Source: KACC-23026 sp963829575 (GTDB lineage Bacteria > Bacillota > Bacilli > Bacillales > Sporolactobacillaceae). From it: DNA of 64,000 nucleotides. Location of the stretch: NCBI GenBank assembly GCA_963829575.1, contig CAWHJF010000015.1, positions 1-64,000 on the forward strand, read 5' to 3'. The notes under the pieces were generated by a model. It was not told where the DNA came from. It ran no database searches and saw nothing but the letters and a program-made list of their open reading frames with translations. The position numbers and the translations under genes are program-made. This document shows, piece after piece, positions 1 to 8,348 of this stretch (position 1 is the stretch's first letter; each line of letters starts with the position of its first letter).

Positions 1-1
1 T

Positions 2-256
2 CCCGAAGTTTCATATGTTCGTAAGCTTTGCCGTGACTACGGCCTAAATTCTCAGCAGTCCGTAGCCGCACTTGCGGCAACCGCACCGTTAAGTTTGGCA
101 ATCACCGAGGGGGCGGCTGGTTCCGGCAAGACGACCACACTGGGACCTATTGTCCAAGCCTACCGGGAAGCTGTGCGGCGCGTCAATCAAGGTGAGAATC
201 CAGCGACGATCAGGATGAGAATGCGCCGCTGCTGGGGTGACGAAGGGAGGGCGTAG
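2..256 (+). pseudogene. TraA-type conjugative relaxase/helicase, internal fragment
   Basis: An open frame from the window edge shows residues of a MobF/TraA-like relaxase at the start of its helicase domain. A Walker A motif, GAAGSGKTT, is followed by a TLGPIVQAYRE-like helix. In the family this domain unwinds plasmid DNA after nicking at oriT. The frame runs out at a TAG just after it enters the IS21-type end, so the gene is interrupted. GC content is far above the rest of the window and the best resemblance is to alphaproteobacterial Ti-type TraA proteins. The start lies outside the window. Confidence 0.6.
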
Positions 257-284
257 CCCGACCGGAGTTACCCCAGCAGCGGCG
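224..284. repeat. Inverted repeat inside the IS21 left end
   Basis: A perfect 14-bp inverted repeat lies at 224-237 (CGCCGCTGCTGGGG) and 271-284. It surrounds the stop codon of the interrupted relaxase frame. Such a stem in an IS leader may limit read-through expression of the transposase; that role is inferred. Confidence 0.6.
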
Positions 285-363
285 GCGCGCTCCCGAAGGG
301 CCACGTCTGGCGGTAACGGCGGCTGGGTAAAGGATCGGCTTTCTCTTCAGGAGGACCGATTCG

Positions 364-1032
364 TTGCCCGGCCGACATGTCACCGATCATCAGATGAGGC
401 TTTTCATGAACTTCCGTCACAATAATTCGCCGGCCATCGCCGGCGCGAAGGCCGGTTTCAGCACAGCAACCGCCTACCGGCTTGAAAAAGACCCCCGACT
501 TCCAACGCAAAAGAAGACCCGGCGTGAACGGCGCCGGGCCGATCCGCTCGCTGGCGTCTGGGAGAACGAAGTCCTCCCTTTGCTGAAGGACGCGCCAGGG
601 CTGAGGCCGGTCGCCGTTTTCGAGGAACTATGCCGCCGGCATCCGGAACTGAGTTCAGGAACGCGGCGGACGCTGGAGCGGCGCATCCGGGCCTGGCGGG
701 CGGTGAACGGTCCTGACCGGGAGGTGATCTTCCGCCAGGAGCATCCGCCGGGCCGCATGGGATTGTCGGACTTCACCGAAGTTGCCGATCTCGGCATTAC
801 CATCGCCGGCGAGTTGCTCGATTCCAGGCTTTACCACTTCCGTCTGCCCTTTTCCGGGTTTGAACACGCCCATGTCGTGCTCGGCGGCGAAAGTTTTGTC
901 GCGCTGGCGGAAGGATTGCAGAATGCTCTTTGGGCGTTGGGCGGCGCTCCCGAGCAACATCGCAGCGACAGCCTGTCGGCCGCCTTCCGCAATCTGGACG
1001 CCAGCGCCAAGGAGGATTTGACGACACGCTAC
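364..1032 (+). pseudogene. istA: IS21 transposase IstA, 3'-truncated
   Basis: The TTG start at 364 follows AGGAGG at about 350. The protein begins MPGRHVTDHQ with the helix-turn-helix region typical of IstA. It then has the first part of the DDE integrase core: DFTEVADLG holds the first Asp, and a HRSDSLSAAFRNL stretch lies near the second acidic position. Similarity stops at DLTTRY (about residue 223). The frame then reads about 12 unrelated codons of the adjoining MFS gene in the wrong frame and ends at 1068. The last catalytic Glu is absent, so the product cannot be active. Confidence 0.8.
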
Positions 1033-1034
1033 GG
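1029..1034. other. Junction between GC-rich foreign DNA and Bacillales DNA
   Basis: IstA similarity runs to the Arg-Tyr codons at 1027-1032, and MFS similarity starts at the Thr-Asp codons at 1031-1036 in another frame. Both sides share only TACG (1030-1033). GC content and codon usage change abruptly here. This fits an assembly chimera or an illegitimate joining event. Confidence 0.75.
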
Positions 1035-2143
1035 ATTCGTTCTCGTGGCGATGGGTCTTTTATATTAACTTACCGTTTGCCGTTCTTGCTATTATTGGGG
1101 TTATCTTTACATTACCAAAAGTTCGTGCGGAACATCGCGTCAAAGTCGATTGGCTCGGGGCTGTCTTGTTAGTGGTTGGACTTGTTCCGATTTTACTTGC
1201 CTTTACTTGGGCAGGTTCAAAATATGATTGGCTTTCGTCTATTGAATTAACGTTATTTATTGTAGGTCTTTTATTCCTAGCGATCTTTATTATTTGGGAA
1301 CGAAAAGCGGCCGATCCAATTCTTACACCCACACTTTTTAAAAATCGCATTTTTACAACATCATTGATTTTAGGCATTTTAGTCGGTATGACAATGTTTG
1401 GTAGTTTGATGTTCCTACCGATCTTTGTGCAAGGCGTTCTCGGTCTGAACGCAACGAACAGCGGGTGGGTCATGACGCCCATGATGGCTGGATTTATGAT
1501 TGGGGCTATTGTAACGGGTCAAGTAATGTCTAAAACCGGTCGTTATAAATATTTAGCTTGGATCAGCGGTGCGTTAGTCATTGTAGGCTCTTTACTTTTA
1601 AATCAAATGAATATCCATACACAATGGACGACCGTTTCACTTAATATGATTGTGCTTGGTTTAGGAATTGGGTCCTTGATGCCGCTCATGAATATGGCCG
1701 TCCAAAATGCGTTCCCTTATAAAATGATGGGTACGGTCAACTCGACCCAACAATTTGTCCAATCACTCGCTGGTGTTATTGCCTCTCCTATTTTCGGTTC
1801 GATCTTGAACAAAGCCTTTGCACATAAATTAAATGAAACATTGCCTAAATCTTTGGGACAATTTAAATCCGTGATCAGCCAACAAAACCCGCAACAGTTA
1901 TTAACCGCACAAGCACAAAAATCCATGGCATCGAAGTTTGCACAATTTGGTCCACAAGGTCATAAAATGTATCTTCAGCTTATGGATGCGGTGAAAGCGT
2001 CTCTAACTTATGGGATCCAACATTTATTTATGGTAGGTCTTGTGTTTTCAATCTTACTTTTTATTGGAACCTTCTTCTTACCTGAAACAAAATTAAAGGG
2101 TCAAGAGTATTTTGACAACACGGGTGAAGAAGCAAAAGAATAA
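1031..2143 (+). CDS. DHA2-family MFS drug/efflux transporter, 5'-truncated
   Basis: The frame begins inside the conserved TDSFSWRWVFYINLP segment that follows transmembrane helix 5 or 6 of 14-helix EmrB/QacA transporters. It continues through the remaining hydrophobic helices to a charged C-terminus (TGEEAKE). The missing first ~150 residues would include the motif A and motif C regions. The family exports drugs or toxic organics by proton antiport across the cytoplasmic membrane. A strong terminator follows. The gene is broken at the composition junction at 1030, so the intact copy probably lies elsewhere in the true genome. Confidence 0.85.
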   Translation, partial: TDSFSWRWVFYINLPFAVLAIIGVIFTLPKVRAEHRVKVDWLGAVLLVVGLVPILLAFTWAGSKYDWLSSIELTLFIVGLLFLAIFIIWERKAADPILTPTLFKNRIFTTSLILGILVGMTMFGSLMFLPIFVQGVLGLNATNSGWVMTPMMAGFMIGAIVTGQVMSKTGRYKYLAWISGALVIVGSLLLNQMNIHTQWTTVSLNMIVLGLGIGSLMPLMNMAVQNAFPYKMMGTVNSTQQFVQSLAGVIASPIFGSILNKAFAHKLNETLPKSLGQFKSVISQQNPQQLLTAQAQKSMASKFAQFGPQGHKMYLQLMDAVKASLTYGIQHLFMVGLVFSILLFIGTFFLPETKLKGQEYFDNTGEEAKE

Positions 2144-2244
2144 CTAGTAAAACGACGCATTTCTAACCTGAAAGACTGAGAGTTTCAGAGTACCCGGCTC
2201 GCCCTCTATCTCAGTCCCAAACTTCCATATTTAAATGCATATAA

Positions 2245-2271
2245 AAAAGCACCGCGGTTGCGGTGCTTTTT
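2245..2271 (+). terminator. Rho-independent terminator of the MFS gene
   Basis: A perfect stem AAAAGCACCGC/GCGGTGCTTTT with a GGTT loop ends in a T run, about 100 bp after the MFS stop codon. Confidence 0.9.
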
Positions 2272-2370
2272 GGCATTAGAGAAGACTGAGTTTCAAATGA
2301 ACTGAGCAAAACTTTAAATGAAAGCCTTGTAGCACTCTTGCAGTCGTGCAAGTAATAAGCCTCAAAAAAT

Positions 2371-2790
2371 TTATTTAAAATATTTATCTAATTCAGGCAT
2401 TGATTTTGGATTTAAACGGATATCATCCTTAATGTCATCTAAGAAGGTACACCCTTCCGAATTCATTTCAAATAATCGGTCTGGGCTTTGTTTATAATGG
2501 ACTATGATATCACGATAAACTGTGGTTTCTTTTGAAGCAGCACCGCAATGAAAGACCGCGTCTCTTGGTATAATATGTGTTCCTGCAGCATTAAGCTCGG
2601 ATCGTATCTGTTTTTCCTCTTCACCTGTTAAACTAACTGCTTTCACATTTTTATAGGTTCCATCATATTTGGTGATTGTAAGGTTTGACGGTGATTTGGG
2701 TAACGGCGTAAAAGTTGGCTTTGATTGACATCCAGTTAAAGTAATTAGTGCTAAAGATACAAACAGAATCAACCACCTAATTTCCCCCAT
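2371..2790 (-). CDS. Small lipoprotein, unknown function
   Basis: A 139-residue protein with a lipoprotein signal: a short charged start, a hydrophobic stretch and the lipobox LTGC at residues 18-21, so it should be anchored to the outer face of the membrane. The mature part is hydrophilic with two further cysteines (HCGAA and EGCTF), possibly a disulfide. AGGAGGG lies about 8 nt before the ATG. I do not recognise the family. The gene stands alone, converging on the truncated MFS gene. Confidence 0.8.
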   Translation of the reverse strand: MGEIRWLILFVSLALITLTGCQSKPTFTPLPKSPSNLTITKYDGTYKNVKAVSLTGEEEKQIRSELNAAGTHIIPRDAVFHCGAASKETTVYRDIIVHYKQSPDRLFEMNSEGCTFLDDIKDDIRLNPKSMPELDKYFK

Positions 2791-3480
2791 AATCTCAATC
2801 CCTCCTAGACAAAACCCACCTGAAGATGATTTAATCCTTCTTAATCATTAATAAACGTTTAGTGAACATAACTTTTATTCTCAATCTTTGTTGCTATGAT
2901 AGATAGAAGCGTTTTTCTGGAGGGTACTCAAGAGCGTCCATAACACAAGAATGAATAACTCAGCTAAAGTTCTTAATGGGATTCAACATTTATTGACACC
3001 AAATACTTTAATTTGTGCCATTCTCAACTCATCCTTCCTAAACGATTCTAAGCTCAGCTGCCTCAATAAATAGTATTCAATATGATTTTTGAAATTCCTT
3101 CTTCTACTTCGCGATTTCCCTCTTGTTCATCCATGCATTCCAAAAATTTCATTTTCTTCTATCGTTTTCAATCCTCTCAATTAAAGTCGCCACAACCTTT
3201 ATTAAGTTTTGTGGGGTGTGTATGTTTCTATTCTTTCATACTAATTTGTTGATCCTAATCTGACTTCAATTGCGCGTCCTTTTGCTAGTAAACGATTCAT
3301 TCCACTGGATTGTCTGATCGTTCCCTTTGTTTTCTTCTTTTAAAATAAATCTACTCCTATCGGTCACCATAGGAGTCCAGGCAAATTCAAGTGGGAGTTC
3401 TATGATTTTTTTATCGGTTTGAAGGTTTAGACTAGCAAATAAATAGGGTATCAATAAATAAAGTGAAAGGGGGATTTTAA
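2791..3480. other. AT-rich intergenic region, no gene recognised
   Basis: About 690 bp with stops in all frames apart from a short minus-strand frame (3266-3514) that lacks a convincing ribosome binding site. No RNA gene or strong terminator was seen. It must hold the promoter of the lipoprotein gene and of the small genes at 3481 onward. Confidence 0.5.
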
Positions 3481-3552
3481 ATGATTCGAACCCTTTTAAT
3501 GGTAATAGGGGCAATCGTCGTGATCGGTTATATCATCCGTCTTCTTTTCTGA
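3481..3552 (+). CDS. 23-residue single-helix membrane peptide
   Basis: The ATG at 3481 is preceded by AAAGGGGG with 7-nt spacing. The product is almost entirely one hydrophobic helix (LLMVIGAIVVIGYIIRLLF) with one Arg near each end, the form of many small Bacillales membrane peptides. No family is recognised. The call rests on the ribosome binding site and the clear transmembrane segment. Confidence 0.5.
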   Translation: MIRTLLMVIGAIVVIGYIIRLLF

Positions 3553-3615
3553 AAATTGAATACCAGTGAGCCTTTCAGAGATCGTATAAAATCCCAAAAA
3601 AAGGACGTGACTCGA

Positions 3616-3840
3616 ATGTATCAATTATTATTTACATTAAAACGAACAAAAGGGATTCAAGTCCATGTATTTGACAAACAGGAAGATTTTATTCATTTAT
3701 TACATTTGAATCCAGAATCGATCCAACCTAGAGAGAAAATCCCCTCCAACTTAAGACGTTTTTTAACGGACAAAAAGACGGAAATACAAAGCGGAAAATA
3801 CATGCTCGTTTCAGACAAAGTGAAAACTAGATTGGGTTAG
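3616..3840 (+). CDS. Hypothetical 74-residue protein
   Basis: The frame is open further upstream to a TTG at 3556. The ATG at 3616 has AAAGGA about 10 nt before it and gives a sensible N-terminus (MYQLLFTLKR). The product is soluble, basic and charged, with no motif I can name. It follows the small membrane peptide by 63 bp and might be co-transcribed with it. Existence is moderately likely; function is unknown. Confidence 0.4.
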   Translation: MYQLLFTLKRTKGIQVHVFDKQEDFIHLLHLNPESIQPREKIPSNLRRFLTDKKTEIQSGKYMLVSDKVKTRLG

Positions 3841-3989
3841 AAACTCCTGTTCCGAATGTTCGATACCTAACTGTAACAGTCCAGTATTATTCTTAATGAG
3901 TATTTAACACCACTATAGGTTTAGCCAGATTAAAAATGGTGAAGATATTATTAAAGCTACTAAAACCATTTTTAACAGGAGGAAAAGTA

Positions 3990-4289
3990 ATGAAGGAAGT
4001 CTTATCTACTAAAGTTAGTCTGGAAGATTCTTTATCTTTAAATGACATACTTTCATTGCATCAGTTCTCTAAACACTACAATGGGTTTGTGTATATTCTT
4101 GTGAATCAAAAATTTATTAATCCTAATAATTTGCCAAAACTTGTTACATATTTACTAACCAAAAAGTGTGAACTTACCATAATCGTAGAAGGCCACAATG
4201 TACAAGAAACGTTATCGAAAATACAACAGTGGTTAAACAAAGTTCAAGCTCGTGTCAAAATAAAAACCTCTTTAGAACCATCCATTTGA
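3990..4289 (+). CDS. HPr-like fold protein lacking both phosphorylation sites
   Basis: The start is the ATG at 3990, with AGGAGG 8 nt upstream; the frame is open further upstream without a better start. The 99-residue protein follows the HPr/Crh pattern: a first strand (VLSTKVSLED), a helix, a central strand (GFVYILVNQKF), a short helix, then ELTIIVEGHNVQETLSKIQQWL, which resembles the C-terminal HPr strand and helix. The His15 loop (normally GIHARPA) reads SLSLND and the Ser46 region reads NPNNLPKL, so neither phosphosite is kept. It would therefore not carry phosphate in the PTS and may be a binding or regulatory relative. The fold assignment is inferred from pattern only. Confidence 0.55.
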   Translation: MKEVLSTKVSLEDSLSLNDILSLHQFSKHYNGFVYILVNQKFINPNNLPKLVTYLLTKKCELTIIVEGHNVQETLSKIQQWLNKVQARVKIKTSLEPSI

Positions 4290-4459
4290 CTAATGGAATT
4301 CATCACTATTTTAATATATACACCCATATTACTATGTTTAAGACCATCATTTTTATAGTTTTTTGAAGATTCTCATTCATATTTGTCAGATAGCAATTCC
4401 TACAAAATCAGGCTATAAAATGTCTCACTCTATAGGAAAAACCTTTTAAACCAAATGAA

Positions 4460-4499
4460 AAATTGCAGGTCAAAATGATTACATTTTGACCTGCAATTT
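4460..4499. terminator. Perfect 18-bp hairpin, likely bidirectional terminator
   Basis: Arms at 4460-4477 and 4482-4499 are perfectly complementary with an ATTA loop. On the minus strand the stem runs into a T stretch, fitting the end of the proC-proB-proA transcript about 160 bp after proA. On the plus strand it could end transcription of the HPr-like gene. The rest of 4290-4660 shows no gene. Confidence 0.7.
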
Positions 4500-4660
4500 A
4501 GGTTACACCTTTAAGGTTTGAACATGATAACGGGAACTGTTCATTTAAGATCCCCTGCTTTTTGGTTACCAAGTGTTTCTAGTTAACCCTACTATTAGTT
4601 TAATCGACCATGTGTGGTTGGACGGGCTTATTTTTTCTAGCTATATGAATGGCAAAACCC

Positions 4661-5923
4661 TTACCGAATCTGTCCGTCTCCTTGCATGAGGTATTTGACG
4701 GTGGTTAAGGCTGGAAGCCCCATTGGTCCACGGGCATGAAGTTTTTGAGTGGAAATGCCGATTTCAGCACCAAACCCGAGTGCACTGCCATCGGTGAACC
4801 GAGTGGAGGCATTATGGTAGAGCGCAGCGGCATCCACCAAACGCATAAAACGTTTCGCTGTTTCCGCATTTTCAGTGACGATTGCCTCTGAGTGCTTCGT
4901 CCCATATTCGTCGATATGCTCAACCGCTTCTTCAAGCGAGCCGACGGTTTTAACTGCAATTTCTTTACTCAAATATTCATTTGCCCAATCGTCTTCTCCC
5001 GCTGGAGTTGCAAACGGAATTTTTTCCCTCGCGAACGCATCACCATGAACAGCAATTTCATGTTCTTTGAACGTTGAAACCAATGCCTCATGATTTTGTT
5101 CAAACCAATCTTGATGGACAATCACCGTTTCGGCTGCGTTACATACGGCTGGCCGATCGGTCTTTGCGTTGACCATGATCGATAAGGCTTTTTCACAATC
5201 CGCTTCTGCATCGATATAAATGTGACAATTTCCTACACCTGTTTCTAGGACAGGAACGGTCGCATGATTCACAACAGCTCGGATTAATGAGGCACCACCG
5301 CGTGGAATTAACACGTCGATGTGCTCCTTCATCGTGAAGAGTTCTTGAGTCGCGGTACGATCCGTTGAATCAATAAATTGCACCGCATCTTTTGGAATTT
5401 TGGTTTCTTCAAGGGCAGCATGAATCACATCGACAATCGCTTGATTCGAATGAAGCGCCGAAGAGCCTCCTTTTAATACAATCGCATTTCCGGATTTCAA
5501 GGCTAATCCAGTGGCATCCACCGTCACGTTTGGTCGTGCTTCATAGATCATACCAATGACGCCCAATGGGACGGTCACCTTTGAAACGTTCAATCCGTTT
5601 TCCAAGGTCCAATCTGTGATCACTCGATCAGTTGGATCGTCGAGTTCCGCCACCTCGCGCAACCCTTTTGCAAACTCATAGACACGCGCTTTGGTTAACG
5701 TTAATCGGTCCATAAAAGCAGCTTCGAACTGTTGTTCCCTGCCATTCTTTAGGTCCACTTCATTGGCAACTAAAATCGGCTCATAGGATTTTTCTAGCGC
5801 ACTCGCCAATTGGAGAAGCGCTTGGTTTTTTTCATCCGTACTTAGTAAACTTAAAGTCTTGGCTGCTTTTTTCGCAGCACGTGCTTTTTCTTCTACCGTT
5901 TGGTTTTCTTTAATTGTTGTCAT
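4661..5923 (-). CDS. proA: Glutamate-5-semialdehyde dehydrogenase (gamma-glutamyl phosphate reductase)
   Basis: Second step of proline synthesis: NADPH-dependent reduction of gamma-glutamyl phosphate to glutamate-5-semialdehyde in the cytoplasm. The 420-residue length fits the family. The aldehyde-dehydrogenase-like nucleotide-binding part contains VPLGVIGMIYEARPNVT and KGGSSA, and the catalytic cysteine lies in RPAVCNAAE. The start chosen is the ATG at 5923, with AAGGAGG 8 nt upstream. The open frame extends 24 codons further, but that extension overlaps the end of proB and has no Shine-Dalgarno. It lies 16 nt after proB in one operon. Confidence 0.95.
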   Translation of the reverse strand: MTTIKENQTVEEKARAAKKAAKTLSLLSTDEKNQALLQLASALEKSYEPILVANEVDLKNGREQQFEAAFMDRLTLTKARVYEFAKGLREVAELDDPTDRVITDWTLENGLNVSKVTVPLGVIGMIYEARPNVTVDATGLALKSGNAIVLKGGSSALHSNQAIVDVIHAALEETKIPKDAVQFIDSTDRTATQELFTMKEHIDVLIPRGGASLIRAVVNHATVPVLETGVGNCHIYIDAEADCEKALSIMVNAKTDRPAVCNAAETVIVHQDWFEQNHEALVSTFKEHEIAVHGDAFAREKIPFATPAGEDDWANEYLSKEIAVKTVGSLEEAVEHIDEYGTKHSEAIVTENAETAKRFMRLVDAAALYHNASTRFTDGSALGFGAEIGISTQKLHARGPMGLPALTTVKYLMQGDGQIR

Positions 5924-5939
5924 CCCATCCTCCTTAAAA

Positions 5940-7073
5940 TTAAACACTTGCTGGAATTGAAATGTCTGTATGGCAAACGAAATGATCCATTTCAATCATG
6001 GATTGTTCGAAGTCTTTTAGATTCTTAGCTTCAGAGAGTTTATAAGCAAAAATGGCTTCTGAGGCATAATTCGCAACACCAAGCCCTAACTCAGTTCCTT
6101 CTTCATCCAAAATTTTCACAACCGCTCCATGTTCAAAACGGCCGATCACATCTTTGACACTCTCCAACATTAAATCTTTTTTGTGTGTGATACAACGCGC
6201 TTTCCCATTTGCATCAATCACAATTTCACCTTCTGGACCTGAATTAAATGCAATCCACTGTTTCTTTTGATTTAAATTAACCGTATCTGAAGCCGATTCA
6301 AAATAAGTGCCTTCCGCTTTATGGGACACAGCATTAATTAATAGATCCGGGGTCCCAGCTTTGCCTATAAAAGCTAAAATACCAGAGGCCATAGCGATTC
6401 TGACGGCATCTATTTTTGAGCGCATACCACCCGTCCCGACTTCACTACCGGAATCTCCTGCAGCAGCTTCGATCTCCGGGGTAATCTCATAGACCTGTTT
6501 TAGAAGTTGAGCGTCTTTATTAGTATTAGGGTTAGCGTCATATAACCCTTCGATATCGGATAGAATAATCAACTGATCGGCTTGAACCAATCCTGCTACT
6601 TTGGCAGACAACGTATCATTGTCACCAAATTTAAGGCGATCCGTCGTCACCGTATCGTTTTCATTTACAATGGGGACAATTCCTCGTTCTAACAGCACAT
6701 TAAGTGTGTTGCGTACATTATGGTAACGCGTTTCGTTCGAGAAATCGCTGCGCGTAATGAGAATTTGTGAGGCCACATAACCGTGGGAAAGAAATAAATC
6801 TGAATAGGATTCGATCAAGAGACCTTGACCGACCGAGGCAGCCGCTTGTTTCTCTGGAAGACTTTCCGGACGTTTCAAACAGCCTAACTTTCGATAACCT
6901 GCTGCGACGGCGCCAGATGAAACAAGTAAAATCTCGTGTCCTTCATCCTTAAGCTGAACCACTTCATCAACGAAACGTTCAAGTTTTCTCCGACTAATTT
7001 CTCCATGAGCACTTGTTAAAGAGCTGCTGCCTATCTTGATGACAATCCTCTTTTTCTCTTTATCTATCGTCAT
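5940..7073 (-). CDS. proB: Glutamate 5-kinase with PUA domain
   Basis: First step of proline synthesis: ATP-dependent phosphorylation of glutamate, normally feedback-inhibited by proline. The 377 residues comprise an amino-acid kinase domain (VIKIGSSSLT near the start, NENDTV and FGDNDTLSA in the active site, GTGGMRSKIDA) and a C-terminal PUA domain from about residue 280. It sits 53 bp downstream of proC and 16 nt upstream of proA. No proline-type T-box is visible in front of the cluster, so end-product inhibition may be the main control. Confidence 0.95.
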   Translation of the reverse strand: MTIDKEKKRIVIKIGSSSLTSAHGEISRRKLERFVDEVVQLKDEGHEILLVSSGAVAAGYRKLGCLKRPESLPEKQAAASVGQGLLIESYSDLFLSHGYVASQILITRSDFSNETRYHNVRNTLNVLLERGIVPIVNENDTVTTDRLKFGDNDTLSAKVAGLVQADQLIILSDIEGLYDANPNTNKDAQLLKQVYEITPEIEAAAGDSGSEVGTGGMRSKIDAVRIAMASGILAFIGKAGTPDLLINAVSHKAEGTYFESASDTVNLNQKKQWIAFNSGPEGEIVIDANGKARCITHKKDLMLESVKDVIGRFEHGAVVKILDEEGTELGLGVANYASEAIFAYKLSEAKNLKDFEQSMIEMDHFVCHTDISIPASV

Positions 7074-7126
7074 ACTGGTCGATCCACTCCACTCTAAAAA
7101 AATATTGTCTATCTTTGTCTTCTCAC

Positions 7127-7972
7127 CTATTGACCAGTTGTTACGAGATTCTCTTTCAAAGTCTCACTGATCTCTTTCGATCGTTTGGCCGCACTTTTGA
7201 CCGCTTCTTGAATCGCTTCTCCTGCTCCAAACTGCATGAGGGCTTCTAGACCAGCGGCGGTTGTACCGTTTGGTGAGGTCACCTTTTTTCTCAATTGCTC
7301 GGGTGTATCCGCTTGGCTCATGATCATTTTGGCAGCACCGAGTAGCGTCTGAGCCGTAATGCGGCGAGCGAGTTTTGGATCGAGACCCTGTTCCGCTCCC
7401 AGTTTCTCAATTTGTTCAACGAGATAATAAAAATAAGCAGGGCCGCTCCCAGCAATTCCTGTAAACACATCCATTTGGTATTCTTCGATGGCAAAAACCT
7501 CTCCCATCATTTCGAGCAAGGTTCGCGTTGTGTCAAAGGTAACTTGTGACGTAAACTGACCTTTTGAAATTGCCGTGGCCGATTCCCCTAACATACTTGA
7601 GGTATTCGGCATCACTCGAATCACCTGAGGTGTGCCGCCAAGACTCGTTTCGATATGATTCGTTGAGATTCCTGCTAATACAGATAAAATCGCCTGACCT
7701 TCTTGTACCCGATCTCGAATGAGGTCTAAACCTTTTTCTACGTCTTTTGGTTTCATTGCCAAAATATAGAGATCTATGTTTTCATGATCAAGCGCATCAT
7801 TCGGAATCGCTCTAACCCCATACTTTTCATTTATTTCAGCTAATCGATTTTGATTACTTTTATTCGTCACGATAATTTGTTGAGCTGGAATTAAACCCGA
7901 TTGGACCAAACCTGAAATCATCGCTTCAGCCATAGAGCCAGCTCCGACAAACGCAACGGTTTTTTCAAACAT
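7127..7972 (-). CDS. proC: Pyrroline-5-carboxylate reductase
   Basis: Last step of proline synthesis: NAD(P)H reduction of pyrroline-5-carboxylate. The 281-residue protein begins with a Rossmann signature (VAFVGAGSMAEAMISGL) and carries the family motif around GSGPAYFYYLVEQ together with TSPNGTTAAGLEAL. Of two close ATGs, the second (7972) lies 8 nt after AGGAG and is preferred over the one at 7981. It heads the proC-proB-proA cluster, giving all steps from glutamate in one transcript. Confidence 0.93.
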   Translation of the reverse strand: MFEKTVAFVGAGSMAEAMISGLVQSGLIPAQQIIVTNKSNQNRLAEINEKYGVRAIPNDALDHENIDLYILAMKPKDVEKGLDLIRDRVQEGQAILSVLAGISTNHIETSLGGTPQVIRVMPNTSSMLGESATAISKGQFTSQVTFDTTRTLLEMMGEVFAIEEYQMDVFTGIAGSGPAYFYYLVEQIEKLGAEQGLDPKLARRITAQTLLGAAKMIMSQADTPEQLRKKVTSPNGTTAAGLEALMQFGAGEAIQEAVKSAAKRSKEISETLKENLVTTGQ

Positions 7973-8264
7973 CCCATCCACTCCTATTTTTCTATTTTTT
8001 CAACACTCTATTTTTTAATATTTTATAGTGAAACATGGTTAATCGTAACATGATCACGGGTATTATCAAGCCCTTTTTGACAGTTCATATGGAATTAGTG
8101 GATAGACCTTGTGAAAGCGGAACCATTCGAATCTAAACGAGTTTAATTCTATAAAATCGCAGAATAAGCGCGAGAATCCGACCAGATCGAGATTCAAAAT
8201 GGACAAAAATGGAATGCCTTCTAAGGCTAAATTTATAGCTTGTGAAATTTCTGATTTTTCAATC

Positions 8265-8312
8265 AAAAAAGAAGGTTGGAAATGTGATTCTATTCGACAT
8301 TTTCCAACCTTT
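8265..8312 (-). terminator. Rho-independent terminator after the GrpB-family gene
   Basis: On the minus strand a stem AAGGTTGGAAA…TTTCCAACCTT is followed by CTTTTTT, just downstream of the stop at 8349. Between it and proC (7973-8264) no gene or T-box was recognised; this span must hold the proC promoter. Confidence 0.8.
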
Positions 8313-8348
8313 CGGGTTGAGACTTATTTTAAAGTTTTATTAGACAAC

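Larger units (their letters stand above)
193..1032 (+). mobile_element. IS21-family element, left end and truncated istA
   Basis: The element is inferred to begin near the TG at 193, where relaxase similarity ends. It carries a long inverted repeat, a ribosome binding site, then istA. The right half, with the end of istA and all of istB, is missing because the sequence switches to Bacillales DNA at about 1030. The exact left boundary is inferred, since no opposite end is available for comparison. Confidence 0.6.

Noticed and set aside
3266..3514. 82-codon minus-strand frame
   Set aside because: No ribosome binding site, it overlaps the start of the small membrane peptide, and the composition is not protein-like.
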